Shown one piece after another: positions 45,985 to 55,801 of a DNA stretch of 64,000 nucleotides (positions are counted from its first letter, which is position 1; every line of letters starts with the position of its first letter). A program made the translations under genes and the position numbers. The notes under the pieces are model-generated. The model saw nothing but the letters and a program-made list of their open reading frames with translations. It ran no database searches and had not been told where the DNA came from. Source of the stretch: Cyanobacterium sp. HL-69 (lineage in GTDB: Bacteria > Cyanobacteriota > Cyanobacteriia > Cyanobacteriales > Cyanobacteriaceae); contig CP024912.1 in NCBI GenBank assembly GCA_002813895.1, positions 2,356,001 to 2,420,000 on the forward strand. The letters are read 5' to 3'.

Positions 45985-47022
45985 ATGAAATTTAGTGATA
46001 TTATTAGTCAATTATCCCCCGAAAGTCACAGTTTAAACCAAAATCCTGAACTTAATCCTGAAATTGTTACTATTACTCCTATTCAAGGGGCGATCGCCCA
46101 TAGCATAAGCTATATTGAAGGGGATAAATTTGCAAAGATGGTAGCTACCACCCCGGCATCAGCCCTTATTCTACCATGTGATCAAACTTTACAAGAAAAC
46201 GCAACGAACAGGGGGATCGCTTGGTTATCATCTTCCTATCCTCGTCTTACTTTTGCCCAAACCATTGAGCTTTTTTATCAACCCCACAGGCCAGAAGCCA
46301 AAATTCACCCGAAAGCAGTAATTGCTGATGAGGTAATCATGGGGAAAAATGTCGCTATCGGAGCTAATGCGGTTATTGGCGAAGGAGTAACCCTAGGAGA
46401 TGATGTGGTAATTCATCCTAATGTTGTGGTTTATCCTAATTGTGTTGTAGGCGATCGCACCGAGCTTCATAGTAATTGTAGTATTAATGAAAGAACCCAA
46501 ATTGGAGCAGACTGCGTTATTCAAAGCGGAGCAGTCATTGGAGCGGAGGGATTTGGCTTTGTTCCCGTACCCCAAGGATGGTACAAAATGCCACAATCAG
46601 GATACGTAATCTTAGAAGACGGTGTGGAAATTGGTTGTAATAGTACAGTAGATCGTCCTGCGGTGGGAACGACAACCATAGGCAAAAATACTAAACTCGA
46701 TAATTTGGTGCATATTGGTCATAATTGTCAAATAGGTGAAAACTGTGCCTTTGCCGGGCAAGTGGGTTTAGCTGGTGGAGTTACAGTGGGTAATAGAGTC
46801 ATCTTAGGAGGGCAGGTGGGTATCGCTAATCAGGCGGTCATTGGTGATGGAGCGATCGCCTCTGCCCAGACAGGAATTTCTAGCAACGTAAAATCAGGAG
46901 AAACCGTCTCAGGCACCCCCTCGATGCCCCACAAACTCTATTTAAAAGTAGCAGGGATGTATAAATATCTTCCCGATATGTATAAATTCTATAAAGAATT
47001 AAAAAGAAACAATCAGAATTAG
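45985..47022 (+). CDS. lpxD: UDP-3-O-acylglucosamine N-acyltransferase LpxD
   Basis: LpxD adds the second acyl chain in lipid A synthesis. The 345-residue protein has an N-terminal uridine-binding domain (1-100) and a left-handed beta-helix made of hexapeptide repeats (GKNVAIGANAVIGEGVTLG; VVYPNCVVGDRTELHSNCSI). The catalytic His region is NLVHIGHNCQIGENCAFAGQ (near 239). A C-terminal helix follows. The length is typical. Confidence 0.94.
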   Translation: MKFSDIISQLSPESHSLNQNPELNPEIVTITPIQGAIAHSISYIEGDKFAKMVATTPASALILPCDQTLQENATNRGIAWLSSSYPRLTFAQTIELFYQPHRPEAKIHPKAVIADEVIMGKNVAIGANAVIGEGVTLGDDVVIHPNVVVYPNCVVGDRTELHSNCSINERTQIGADCVIQSGAVIGAEGFGFVPVPQGWYKMPQSGYVILEDGVEIGCNSTVDRPAVGTTTIGKNTKLDNLVHIGHNCQIGENCAFAGQVGLAGGVTVGNRVILGGQVGIANQAVIGDGAIASAQTGISSNVKSGETVSGTPSMPHKLYLKVAGMYKYLPDMYKFYKELKRNNQN

Positions 47023-47047
47023 GGCTTGTTCCAAATAAATAATTTTT

Positions 47048-47075
47048 GGGTGGGGAAACCTACCCTCTTTTTTTT
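47048..47075 (+). terminator. Probable terminator after lpxD
   Basis: GGGTGG (47048-47053) can pair with CCTACCC (47059-47065), followed by C and a run of eight T. Confidence 0.55.
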
Positions 47076-47158
47076 AAAAATTAGTGGACATAATGAAATT
47101 TATTTGCAATAATGAGGATAAGCAAAAAGTTATTGCTAAATATTAGCAGGAAGTAACC

Positions 47159-47338
47159 ATGTACGTTTGTATTTGTAATGCCGTTACAGAGAAAGATATT
47201 CACAAAGCAGTGAAACAAGGCGTATCTTCTATTGATCAATTATCTGAGCAAACTTCCGTATCCCTTCGTTGTGGTAGTTGTCAATCTCGTGCTTGTAAAG
47301 TCTTGGAAATGGCTCTGGCTAACCCTTCTGTCCGTTAA
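47159..47338 (+). CDS. Bfd-like [2Fe-2S] ferredoxin (bacterioferritin-associated type)
   Basis: The 59-residue protein (ATG 47159, TAA 47336-47338) starts MYVCICNAVTEKDIHKAVKQ. Its four cysteines, at 4, 6, 38 and 41 (CxC and RCGSC), match the [2Fe-2S] ligand spacing of Bfd. Bfd proteins donate electrons to release iron from bacterioferritin. AGGAAG lies just upstream. It is a single gene; no bacterioferritin gene is nearby. Confidence 0.9.
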   Translation: MYVCICNAVTEKDIHKAVKQGVSSIDQLSEQTSVSLRCGSCQSRACKVLEMALANPSVR

Positions 47339-47421
47339 ATCAATTTGAGACAAGCAAAGGTATCATCTAATAGTTTTTATGGAAATAGTTTAATTTTTAC
47401 ACCAAAAAAGTTTCAATAAAA

Positions 47422-47445
47422 AACAAGGAACCGAAGTCCCTTGTT
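47422..47445. terminator. Probable bidirectional terminator downstream of the Bfd gene
   Basis: AACAAGGAAC and GTCCCTTGTT form a stem with one mismatch around CGAA. It lies between two convergent genes; a T-rich stretch follows on the minus strand. Confidence 0.6.
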
Positions 47446-47471
47446 AAGTGAAAAAGAAATTTAATTAATAA

Positions 47472-49217
47472 TTATTTTCGACGAATGGTAACACCATGTA
47501 AGTCACTGTGTTCTAATCCTTGATAGTTATGACCTCCTGCTATGGAAGCAACTGAGGCAGAATCCTCCGTATTAGAGCTACGTAAAACTGAGACTAAACG
47601 ACCAAAAGACCCATTGTATTGTAATTCTACTACTCCTACCCCAGGGCAACTCCCTTGGGAAGAATGGGCTACAGATACGGGAATAGGACCACGGAAAGCT
47701 ACGTATAGATATTTGCCGTCGGGGCTTTCTTCCATTAAGTCAGGGGCTGGATCGTTTTTTGGTAAATCAGCATCATCGTTAATAGAGGCGATCGCACAAG
47801 CACCCATACCATTGCCTTTTCCATCCTCAGAAGTTAAGTCATAGGATAGATGGTCAAAAGTTTGGGAATTAAATACTTCGATGATATTTTGAATCCTATC
47901 AACAGTGTGTATATATTTTCCATTAACAGTTCTCGCCATACCGTGACTATCACGACGGGTGGTAATTCCAGGTAATTGTCCACTATTGTTGGTGGCTTCT
48001 CCTCTGGTATTGCCATTGGTGGCGGTGTTATCAGCACCTTTATAGACTAATGTGGGATATGGGGTATTCGGGGCATTTGCTGTATCTCCGAAGGCTGTAT
48101 CATCAATGTTATAAACGGTAAAGGTTGATTGAGTTGCTCCAGCATCGGAGGCAGATATTCCTCCATTGAGCCACATTTTTCCGTTTACTTCCACCCCTCC
48201 ACAACCAGCACCATTGAGGACTTGATTGTCATATTCTCCAACGATTGTCATGGGAGTTTGTTCGGTATTGGCTACTAATAAGCCTCCTCCTGCAAGAGTA
48301 ATATAAGCATGGTTGGTACTAGACACAATGGGGCAGATAATTAAATTATTGGTTCTACCTCCTAAAATGGGGTTTTGGTCTGCTGTGCAACCGTTTTCTT
48401 TACATACACCATTGGGGGTTAAGTCTGCCATGGCAGCTTGTTGGTAATCACCGATAATTTCCCCCATAAGATCATGGTTGTGGGCATTTTTACCGAGAAA
48501 AACCGTGGCAGGAGCAGTAACTTCCATTCCTTTACCTACCCCAAGGGAAGCAGATTTGTTGTAGATGGCATTGGTAATTTTACCTTGAGCATCTCTGGTG
48601 ATGTCAATACGTTCTAATAGTTTACCGTTGAGGTTGGCCACTAGAAGAGCGCTGCCGTCATCATTCCAAAATGACATATGGACGGAACGCCCTGCGGGGC
48701 TACCGTTGGTACCTGTGACACGGAAAAGGGCGATCGCCTCTTTAGTTTCCCCATCCATGATGCCCACATAACCACCTGTGGGAGCAAAAAGGTTAAGGTT
48801 AAGGTATTTATTTTGAGGATCGGTAATCATGCCGTGTAAACGACCAAAACCAGGTAAATCGGCGATGGTTTGTCCTGTGGCTCCATTTTCGTTATATTCG
48901 GTTAAAGTGGGAGGAAAAACGGCATTTACATCACAAGGGCCATCCCCTGCACGGTTATTTCCGTCACAGCCGAGGGGCTGGGCTTCTATTCCAGACTCAA
49001 TTTGTTGTTCGATGTCTTTACTATCCCAAATCCAAATTACTCCCCCATCGGTGCCAATGGTTTCAATACCGACTACGGAGTTAGATTGATCTGAACCCCA
49101 AACTTCATATCCTGTATGATCCATGGCAACTCCCTGATAGACGATAAGAAGGGTCGTTGCGATCGCAATTAATACTAGATTAATTCCTCTGGGAATAATC
49201 TTAAATTTTCCTAACAT
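47472..49217 (-). CDS. Secreted His-rich protein of unknown function, likely beta-propeller
   Basis: The 581-residue protein has a signal peptide or membrane anchor (residues 10-31). The rest is rich in Gly, Asn and Asp in short beta-like blocks (FGRLHGMITDPQNKYLNL, GGYVGIMDGETKEAIALFRV, DSHGMARTVNGKYIHTVDRI), a pattern that fits a propeller. Histidines recur in turn positions at 34, 128, 180, 246, 248, 303, 425, 437, 456, 518, 563, 570 and 574. Cysteine pairs CDGNNRAGDGPC and CKENGC may form disulfides. Metal binding is possible but not shown. No family name can be given with confidence. Confidence 0.7.
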   Translation of the reverse strand: MLGKFKIIPRGINLVLIAIATTLLIVYQGVAMDHTGYEVWGSDQSNSVVGIETIGTDGGVIWIWDSKDIEQQIESGIEAQPLGCDGNNRAGDGPCDVNAVFPPTLTEYNENGATGQTIADLPGFGRLHGMITDPQNKYLNLNLFAPTGGYVGIMDGETKEAIALFRVTGTNGSPAGRSVHMSFWNDDGSALLVANLNGKLLERIDITRDAQGKITNAIYNKSASLGVGKGMEVTAPATVFLGKNAHNHDLMGEIIGDYQQAAMADLTPNGVCKENGCTADQNPILGGRTNNLIICPIVSSTNHAYITLAGGGLLVANTEQTPMTIVGEYDNQVLNGAGCGGVEVNGKMWLNGGISASDAGATQSTFTVYNIDDTAFGDTANAPNTPYPTLVYKGADNTATNGNTRGEATNNSGQLPGITTRRDSHGMARTVNGKYIHTVDRIQNIIEVFNSQTFDHLSYDLTSEDGKGNGMGACAIASINDDADLPKNDPAPDLMEESPDGKYLYVAFRGPIPVSVAHSSQGSCPGVGVVELQYNGSFGRLVSVLRSSNTEDSASVASIAGGHNYQGLEHSDLHGVTIRRK

Positions 49218-49317
49218 AATAATTTGAATAAGTAATGATTAATAGTTAACTTGTGAAGTGTTTACTATTAGAATGAAATGTAATCTTTACCTATTGTCAA
49301 TTCTCCATGGTTAATTG

Positions 49318-50586
49318 TCAATCATTGACTATCAACCTTTTTCTTTTGGGAATTATCTCGTTAGATACTGACCAATATTCACAGGCTTGACTCATATTAT
49401 ATTTCATCAAATCTATGGCTGGTGTTTTTAGTTTTTTTGGGTAGTCTAATTCTTTGGTATCTACTTCTAAATTTTTAATAACTTCATCCCCCAAGGCTTT
49501 GGCAAACATAGGAATAACAGCGTTACCAATTTCCCTAAAACCATGCCAAATTGTCTCGTGAAATAAAAACCAATCAGGAAAAGTATGTAATCTTGCAGCT
49601 TCCCTGACAGTGATACAGCGAGGTTTTTCATAATGAATAGGGCGCGGAGCAGTATGAGAGCCTTTATCTCTTCCTGTACCTGCTCTGAGGGTATTACATA
49701 AACCTGTGGGAGAAAGTTTAAGAAAGCGACTTATTTTGTCTATATCTCCTTGAGATAATGATTCAAAGCGTTTTTTAGATTTTTCTGTATGGTTTGATCC
49801 CAAATGATTATAGACAAGATTATCCCTTTGTCTTTGATGACAAAACTTATATATCCCTTGAGGTTGTAAACTAAAATTTTTTCTAAATCCTGAATAGTCT
49901 AACTTTTCAGCTTCAATACCTTGATTAATACCTATAAAAGCAGGAATAGAGTTTAGATCTGCGATCGCCCCTTTCACATTATTAAATTCCCCCGTTTCCA
50001 CAGGATAATCAAGGGGAGTAACATCTTTTCGACTCCCTAACAAAATTAATCGTTTTCGCCTTTGTGGTGCCCCAAAAACACTGGCATCCATAACCTTCGG
50101 TGGGGCTATATCATAACCAATATTATCAAACTCCTCCATCAACTCCTGCAAAAATTGCTGATGTTTTCCTGCCAACATTCCAGGCACATTTTCAAAAATA
50201 AAATATTTAGGTTGTAAATCTTTAATTACTCTTACATATTCAAAAACCAGAGAATTTCTAGGATCATCCCATTGACGTTTTCCCATCAGAGAAAATCCCT
50301 GACAAGGAGGCCCCCCTGCCACCAAATCGAGATCTTTTTCGAGGAGAATATTTTTTAAAACAGCAGTATCTAATTTACTAATATCTTGGCAAATGGTTTT
50401 AGTGTAGGGAAAATTAAGATGATGAATAAGAGCATGAATAGGATCAATTTCCACCGTAGCAACAATGTCAAATCCCGATGCTTCTAAACCCAAAGACATC
50501 CCACCGCATCCTGCAAATAAATCAATGGCAATGGGTCTTTTCTTTAATGGAGAATTGATAATTGATAATTGAGAATGAAGGATCAT
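49318..50586 (-). CDS. DNA cytosine-5 methyltransferase (C5-MTase), orphan
   Basis: The 422-residue protein has the C5-MTase motifs: I, AIDLFAGCGGMSLGLEASGF (residues 20-39); IV, with the nucleophile in GGPPCQGFSLMGKRQW (near 92-107); VI, FIFENVPGM; VIII, GAPQRRKRLILLGSR (near 170); and X, FREIGNAVIPMFAKAL. No restriction endonuclease gene is nearby. It resembles Synechocystis M.Ssp6803I, which methylates CGATCG, the core of HIP1, though the target here is an inference. The start at 50586 is followed by repeat-like AT-rich codons (HSQLSIINSPLKKRP), so the true start may be near the KRPIAIDLF block. Confidence 0.85.
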   Translation of the reverse strand: MILHSQLSIINSPLKKRPIAIDLFAGCGGMSLGLEASGFDIVATVEIDPIHALIHHLNFPYTKTICQDISKLDTAVLKNILLEKDLDLVAGGPPCQGFSLMGKRQWDDPRNSLVFEYVRVIKDLQPKYFIFENVPGMLAGKHQQFLQELMEEFDNIGYDIAPPKVMDASVFGAPQRRKRLILLGSRKDVTPLDYPVETGEFNNVKGAIADLNSIPAFIGINQGIEAEKLDYSGFRKNFSLQPQGIYKFCHQRQRDNLVYNHLGSNHTEKSKKRFESLSQGDIDKISRFLKLSPTGLCNTLRAGTGRDKGSHTAPRPIHYEKPRCITVREAARLHTFPDWFLFHETIWHGFREIGNAVIPMFAKALGDEVIKNLEVDTKELDYPKKLKTPAIDLMKYNMSQACEYWSVSNEIIPKRKRLIVND

Positions 50587-50813
50587 CTAGTCTATGGGTA
50601 ATTGTTCACCAGAAGATTAATTGTCCATGGTTAATTGCCTACTGTCAATTATTCTCTCCATTGCTTTAATTACTAACTCCTGTTTCAATAATATACTAAT
50701 TAGAGCGGGGAACAGGCAACAGATAGTAATTGTTTATTGTCAATTGTTACACGGTGAACAATAGTAAACTCTACTAATCGGATTTGGTATAATCTGCTTT
50801 ACCATCAAATAAT
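50587..50813. other. Intergenic region with TTAATTGTCAAT-like repeats
   Basis: This stretch contains several related short motifs: GGTAATTGTTCACC, GGTTAATTGCC, CTGTCAATTATT, TTGTCAATTGTT. Similar motifs flank other genes (33936-33960, 49295-49325, 21085-21100). No gene is visible. Confidence 0.5.
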
Positions 50814-50840
50814 AAAAAACCCCCTACCGAAGTAGAGGGT
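50814..50840 (-). terminator. Rho-independent terminator after psaB with a TTCG loop
   Basis: On the minus strand ACCCTCTAC, loop TTCG, GTAGGGGGT forms a nine-base-pair stem (one T-G pair), followed by six T. TTCG is an especially stable tetraloop. Confidence 0.9.
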
Positions 50841-50873
50841 TGAATCTCAATTACTAACTGTTATTAGTTTCGT

Positions 50874-53075
50874 TTAACCGAACTTACCAGCCGTAGAAGC
50901 AATCAAGAAGGCTGCGTAGGTGAGGATGTAGCCAATGGTGAAGTGGGCTAAACCAACCAAACGAGCTTGTACGATGGACAATGCAACGGGCTTGTCTTTC
51001 CAGCGAACTAAGTTAGCTAGAGGAGTACGCTCGTGTGCCCATACGATGGTTTCGATCAACTCTTGCCAGTATCCACGCCAAGAGATTAGGAACATGAAAC
51101 CAGTTGCCCAAACGAGGTGTCCGAAGAGGAACATCCAAGCCCAGACGGAGAGGTTATTAACACCATAGGGGTTATAACCGTTGATTAACTGAGCGGAGTT
51201 CGCCCATAGATAATCTCTGAACCAACCCATGAGGTAGGTAGAGTTTTCGTTAAACTGGGCAACGTTGCCAGTCCATACACCGAGGTGTTTCCAATGCCAG
51301 TAGAAGGTTAACCAACCGAGGGTGTTTAACATCCAGAACATAGCGAGGTAGAAGGCATCCCACGCGGAGATGTCGCAAGTACCTCCACGGCCAGGACCAT
51401 CACAAGGGAAGGAATAACCGAAGTCTTTTTTGTCGGGCATTAGTTTAGAACCACGAGCATCTAAAGCACCTTTTACCAATATTAAGGTAGTGGTATGTAA
51501 ACCAAGGGCGATCGCATGGTGTACTAAGAAGTCACCAGGACCGATGCTGAGGAATAAGGAGTTAGTACCACTGTTGATGGCATCTAACCAACCAGGTAAC
51601 CATACTGCGCTAGAAGTAGAAGCAATACTTTCAGGGTTAGCAAGTAAGGCATCAAAACCATAGAGAGCTTTACCAGAAGCAGCTTGTACAAATTGAGCGA
51701 ATACAGGCTCGATGAGGATTTGTTTTTCGGGAGTACCGAAAGCAACCACTACATCGTTATGAACATAAAGTCCGAGGGTGTGGAAACCTAAGAAGAGGGA
51801 TACCCAGCTGAGGTGAGAAATAATCGCCTCTTTATGTTCTAGCATACGGGCTAAAACGTTATCTTTGTTAGCTTCGGGATCATAATCACGAATAAAGAAG
51901 ATCGCACCGTGGGCAAATGCACCAACCATTAAGAATCCAGCAATGTACTGGTGGTGGGTGTAAAGGGCCGCCTGAGTGGTGTAGTCCTTAGCGATGAAAG
52001 CATAGGAAGGTAGAGAGTACATATGTTGAGCCACCAAGGATGTTACAACTCCCAAAGAAGCTAGGGCTAAACCTAACTGGAAGTGTAAAGAGTTGTTGAT
52101 GGTGTCGTATAAACCTCTATGTCCTGCGCCTAATCTTCCAGAAGGAGGATTGTGAGCCGCTAAGATGTCTTTGATGCTGTGACCGATTCCCCAGTTAGTG
52201 CGGTACATATGACCAGCAATAATGAAGATAACGGCGATCGCCAAGTGATGGTGTGCAATATCAGTCAACCATAAAGACTCAGTTTGGGGATGGAAACCAC
52301 CTAAGAAAGTAAGGATTGCAGTTCCAGCTCCATTAGCAGTTCCGAAGGCATGACTAGCAGTGTCAGGGTTTTGAGCATAAACACCCCAGTTTCCAGTAAA
52401 GAAAGGAGCTAACCCAGCAGGGTGAGGTTTTACACTCAAGAAGTTGTCCCAACCTACATGAATACCACGGGATTCAGGGATTGCTACGTGAACCAAGTGA
52501 CCAGTCCATGCTAAAGAACTCACACCGAACAAACCAGCTAAGTGGTGGTTGAGGCGAGATTCAGCATTTTTGAACCAAGAGAGGCTAGGACGGAACTTAG
52601 GTTGTAAGTGCAACCAACCAGCAAACAAGAACACAGCAGAGAGGATTAAAAGACCTACCGCACCGCTATATAAGTCTTGGTTGGTGGTCATACCAATGGT
52701 ATAAAACCAGTGATAAACACCAGAGTAAGCCACGTTTACGGGGCTAGATGAACCAGCTTGAGAGAAAGCATCGATCGCACCTTGACCGAAATGAGGATCC
52801 CAAATCGCATGGGCGATGGGACGTACGTTTAAAGGATCTTTGATCCATTGCTCAAAATTGCCTTGCCATGCTACATGGAATACGGTACCGGAAGTCCAAA
52901 GAAAGATAATCGCCAAATGACCGAAGTGAGAAGCAAAAATCTTTTGATAAAGGTTCTCTTCGGTCATACCGTCATGGGTTTCAAAGTCATGAGCGGTAGC
53001 TATTCCGTACCATATCCGCCTTGTAGTTGGATCTTGGGCTAAATCTTGGCTAAATTTGGGAAATTTAGTTGCCAT
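50874..53075 (-). CDS. psaB: Photosystem I P700 apoprotein A2, PsaB
   Basis: PsaB is the second large subunit of the photosystem I reaction centre and binds P700, chlorophylls, carotenoids, phylloquinone and the shared Fx cluster. The start is ATG 53075 ([19 protein letters not shown]), giving 733 residues, the usual length; the reading to 53189 has an unrelated extension. The Fx motif [15 protein letters not shown] (near 559) contains the two cysteines. Many His residues in the 11 helices are present. It is downstream of psaA by 260 bp and is followed by a strong terminator. Confidence 0.98.
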   Translation of the reverse strand: MATKFPKFSQDLAQDPTTRRIWYGIATAHDFETHDGMTEENLYQKIFASHFGHLAIIFLWTSGTVFHVAWQGNFEQWIKDPLNVRPIAHAIWDPHFGQGAIDAFSQAGSSSPVNVAYSGVYHWFYTIGMTTNQDLYSGAVGLLILSAVFLFAGWLHLQPKFRPSLSWFKNAESRLNHHLAGLFGVSSLAWTGHLVHVAIPESRGIHVGWDNFLSVKPHPAGLAPFFTGNWGVYAQNPDTASHAFGTANGAGTAILTFLGGFHPQTESLWLTDIAHHHLAIAVIFIIAGHMYRTNWGIGHSIKDILAAHNPPSGRLGAGHRGLYDTINNSLHFQLGLALASLGVVTSLVAQHMYSLPSYAFIAKDYTTQAALYTHHQYIAGFLMVGAFAHGAIFFIRDYDPEANKDNVLARMLEHKEAIISHLSWVSLFLGFHTLGLYVHNDVVVAFGTPEKQILIEPVFAQFVQAASGKALYGFDALLANPESIASTSSAVWLPGWLDAINSGTNSLFLSIGPGDFLVHHAIALGLHTTTLILVKGALDARGSKLMPDKKDFGYSFPCDGPGRGGTCDISAWDAFYLAMFWMLNTLGWLTFYWHWKHLGVWTGNVAQFNENSTYLMGWFRDYLWANSAQLINGYNPYGVNNLSVWAWMFLFGHLVWATGFMFLISWRGYWQELIETIVWAHERTPLANLVRWKDKPVALSIVQARLVGLAHFTIGYILTYAAFLIASTAGKFG

Positions 53076-53335
53076 AGCTTTTTCTAGGAAGTCTCCTGTT
53101 ACACAATGAGGGTCAACGTTTGTATTTTGTCGTTGCTCAATTTTGTTTTTTTGCTCTTGCCCAGAGCCTATGAGGATAAGTCCGGGCAAGTGTTTAAAGT
53201 TGTTTTTCTTAATTTCGTTGAGAATGGTTAAAACATTATCAACTTAATAATTTAGGTTTTAAAACGGCTTCATTTGTTATTTTATAACCTATTTAACCGT
53301 CCCTTTCCCCACAATTGTAGAGAAAGTTTACATTC

Positions 53336-55588
53336 CTAACCAACTGCCAAAATACGACAGAGGAAGAATGCCCAAGTAGTTACAATACCTCCTAAGAGAT
53401 AATGAGCTACCCCAACCGCACGACCTTGAACAATGCTCAAAGCACGGGGTTGAATTGCAGGGGCTAGATTGAGTTTGCTGTGAGCCCATACAATGGATTC
53501 GATTAATTCTTGCCAATAGCCACGTCCACTAAAGAGGAACATTAAGCTGAAAGCGAAGATAAAGTGACCTGCGAGGAACATAATTCCGTAAGCAGATAGA
53601 GCAGAACCGTAAGAGTTAATTACGTTAGCGGCTTGTGCCCATAAGAAGTCTCTTAACCAACCATTGATGGTAATAGCACTTTGGGCAAAGTTACCGCCAG
53701 TAATGTGAGAAACCGTACCATCGGGAGCCACCGTACCCCAAACATCCGATTGCATTTTCCAGCTAAAGTGGAAGATTACGATGGATAAGGAGTTGTACAT
53801 CCAGAATAAACCTAAGAACACATGGTCCCAACCAGACACTTGGCAAGTACCACCACGACCAGGTCCATCACAAGGGAAACGGAAGCCAAGCTCAGCTTTA
53901 TCAGGGATAAGTCTGGAGCTACGGGCATAAAGTACACCTTTAAGAAGGATTAACACGGTAACGTGAATGGTAAAAGCATGGATATGGTGAACCATGAAAT
54001 CAGCAGTACCTAAAGCAATGGGCATCATAGCCACTTTGCCACCTACGGCCACTACATCGCCACCAAAAGCATAACTAACGGGGGCGGAAGCGAAAGGTGC
54101 TGTGCCACCAGGGGCTACAGTGTGAAGGTTCTGAATCCACTGAGCAAATACAGGTTGTAACTGAATTGCACTGTCAGAGAACATATCTTGAGGACGACCT
54201 AAAGCTCTCATGGTGTCGTTGTGAATGTATAAACCGAAGCTATGGAAACCAAGGAAAATACATACCCAGTTAAGGTGAGAGATAATAGCGTCTCTATGAC
54301 GTAATACTCTATCTAAGAGGTTATTAACATTTTTAGCAGGATCATAATCACGAACCATGAAGATGGAAGCGTGAGCTCCAGCACCTACGATGAAGAAACC
54401 ACCGATCCACATATGATGGGTAAAGATGGATAACTGTGTACCGTAATCGGTAGCAAGGTAGGGGTAAGGAGGCATGGCATACATGTGTTGTGCCACGATG
54501 ATGGTTAAAGAACCAAGTAATGCTAAGTTAATGGCTAATTGGGCGTGCCATGAAGTGGTTAAAATTTCATAGAGTCCAGTGTGACCTTCACCAGTGAAGG
54601 GCCCTTTGTGACCTTCTAAAATTTCTTTCATGCTGTGACCAATACCCCAATTAGTGCGGTACATATGACCAGCAATAATGAAGAGAACTGCGATGGCAAG
54701 GTGATGGTGAGCGGTATCAGATAACCAAAGACCACCAGTTACAGGGTTTAATCCACCTTTGAAGGTCAAGAAATCGGAGTAAACACCCCAATTTAATGTA
54801 AAGAATGGTTTTAAACCTTGGGCGAAACTGGGATACAACTCAGCCATTTTACCTGCATCGAGGATGAACTCGTGGGGTAAAGGAATGTCAGCAGGCGCAA
54901 CCCCAGCATCTAATAACTTATTAATAGGTAAAGATACGTGGATTTGGTGCCCTGCCCAACCCAAAGAGCCTAACCCTAGTAAACCAGCGAGGTGGTGGTT
55001 CATCATGGATTCCACATTTTGGAACCATTCTAGTTTAGGAGCCGCTTTGTGGTAGTGAAACCAACCAGCAAAGAGCATTAAACCAGCCATGACTAAACCA
55101 CCAATGGCGGTTACATAGAGCTGATAGCTATTGGTAAAACCGGAGGCTCTCCATAGTTGGAAGAAGCCAGATGTGATTTGAATACCTTGGAAACCACCGC
55201 CCATGTCGCCATTGAGGATGTCTTGTCCTACAATAGACCACACTTGTTGAGCGCTGGGTTTAATGTTCATGGGATCGGATAGCCACGCTTCATAGTTGGA
55301 GAAACGTGCTCCGTGGAAATACATCCCACTTAACCAAACAAATACTACTGCTAAATGACCAAAGTGAGCGCTAAAGATTTTACGAGAAATATCTTCTAGG
55401 TCGCTAGTTTGGCTATCGAAATCGTGTGCGTCGGCGTGAAGATTCCAAATCCAAGTGGTGGTTTTGGGTCCTCTAGCTAAAGTGCGATCAAAGTGTCCGG
55501 GTTTGCCCCATTTCTCGAAAGAAGTAGGTACCGGATTTTTGTCAACGGCTACTTTAGCCTTCGCCTCTTTTTGAGGGGTTACTGTCAT
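53336..55588 (-). CDS. psaA: Photosystem I P700 apoprotein A1, PsaA
   Basis: PsaA pairs with PsaB in the photosystem I core. The start is ATG 55588 ([17 protein letters not shown]), giving 750 residues, as in other cyanobacteria; the reading from 55609 adds seven residues. The Fx-binding loop [19 protein letters not shown] (near 572) holds the two cysteines. The C-terminus reads [20 protein letters not shown]. It is cotranscribed with psaB in most cyanobacteria. Confidence 0.98.
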   Translation of the reverse strand: MTVTPQKEAKAKVAVDKNPVPTSFEKWGKPGHFDRTLARGPKTTTWIWNLHADAHDFDSQTSDLEDISRKIFSAHFGHLAVVFVWLSGMYFHGARFSNYEAWLSDPMNIKPSAQQVWSIVGQDILNGDMGGGFQGIQITSGFFQLWRASGFTNSYQLYVTAIGGLVMAGLMLFAGWFHYHKAAPKLEWFQNVESMMNHHLAGLLGLGSLGWAGHQIHVSLPINKLLDAGVAPADIPLPHEFILDAGKMAELYPSFAQGLKPFFTLNWGVYSDFLTFKGGLNPVTGGLWLSDTAHHHLAIAVLFIIAGHMYRTNWGIGHSMKEILEGHKGPFTGEGHTGLYEILTTSWHAQLAINLALLGSLTIIVAQHMYAMPPYPYLATDYGTQLSIFTHHMWIGGFFIVGAGAHASIFMVRDYDPAKNVNNLLDRVLRHRDAIISHLNWVCIFLGFHSFGLYIHNDTMRALGRPQDMFSDSAIQLQPVFAQWIQNLHTVAPGGTAPFASAPVSYAFGGDVVAVGGKVAMMPIALGTADFMVHHIHAFTIHVTVLILLKGVLYARSSRLIPDKAELGFRFPCDGPGRGGTCQVSGWDHVFLGLFWMYNSLSIVIFHFSWKMQSDVWGTVAPDGTVSHITGGNFAQSAITINGWLRDFLWAQAANVINSYGSALSAYGIMFLAGHFIFAFSLMFLFSGRGYWQELIESIVWAHSKLNLAPAIQPRALSIVQGRAVGVAHYLLGGIVTTWAFFLCRILAVG

Positions 55589-55647
55589 GAGTGATTCTTC
55601 TCTCGACAAATACTTAAACTACTACATTAACCATGATGATAATGGGT

Positions 55648-55708
55648 ATTTGCTACAGTTGTGGGATTTGCTTAACAATATTTAAAATTTGCTTAACAAT
55701 TGCTACGA
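55648..55708 (-). promoter_or_regulatory. Phased direct repeats upstream of psaA
   Basis: Two identical 14-bp copies of ATTTGCTTAACAAT lie at 55666-55679 and 55687-55700, spaced by exactly 21 bp. Related copies, ATTTGCTACAGT (55648-55659) and ATTGCTACGATT (55699-55710), flank them. On the psaA strand this reads ATTGTTAAGCAAAT. The spacing suggests binding of a regulator on one face of DNA. RpaB-type HLR1 sites in cyanobacterial psa promoters also use repeated elements, but the sequence here does not match the classic HLR1 (TTACA) closely. Confidence 0.5.
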
Positions 55709-55801
55709 TTACGCCATAGCTTAATCTTTGGTAACAAAAGTCAAGGTTTTGTTACTTTTCTTTATGTATGGGATTTTAGGGATTGAAATGGTTGTTTTTC
55801 C

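Noticed and set aside
53076-53189. N-terminal extension of PsaB
   Set aside because: The extension has no counterpart in PsaB, whose known start ATKFPKFS matches ATG 53075.
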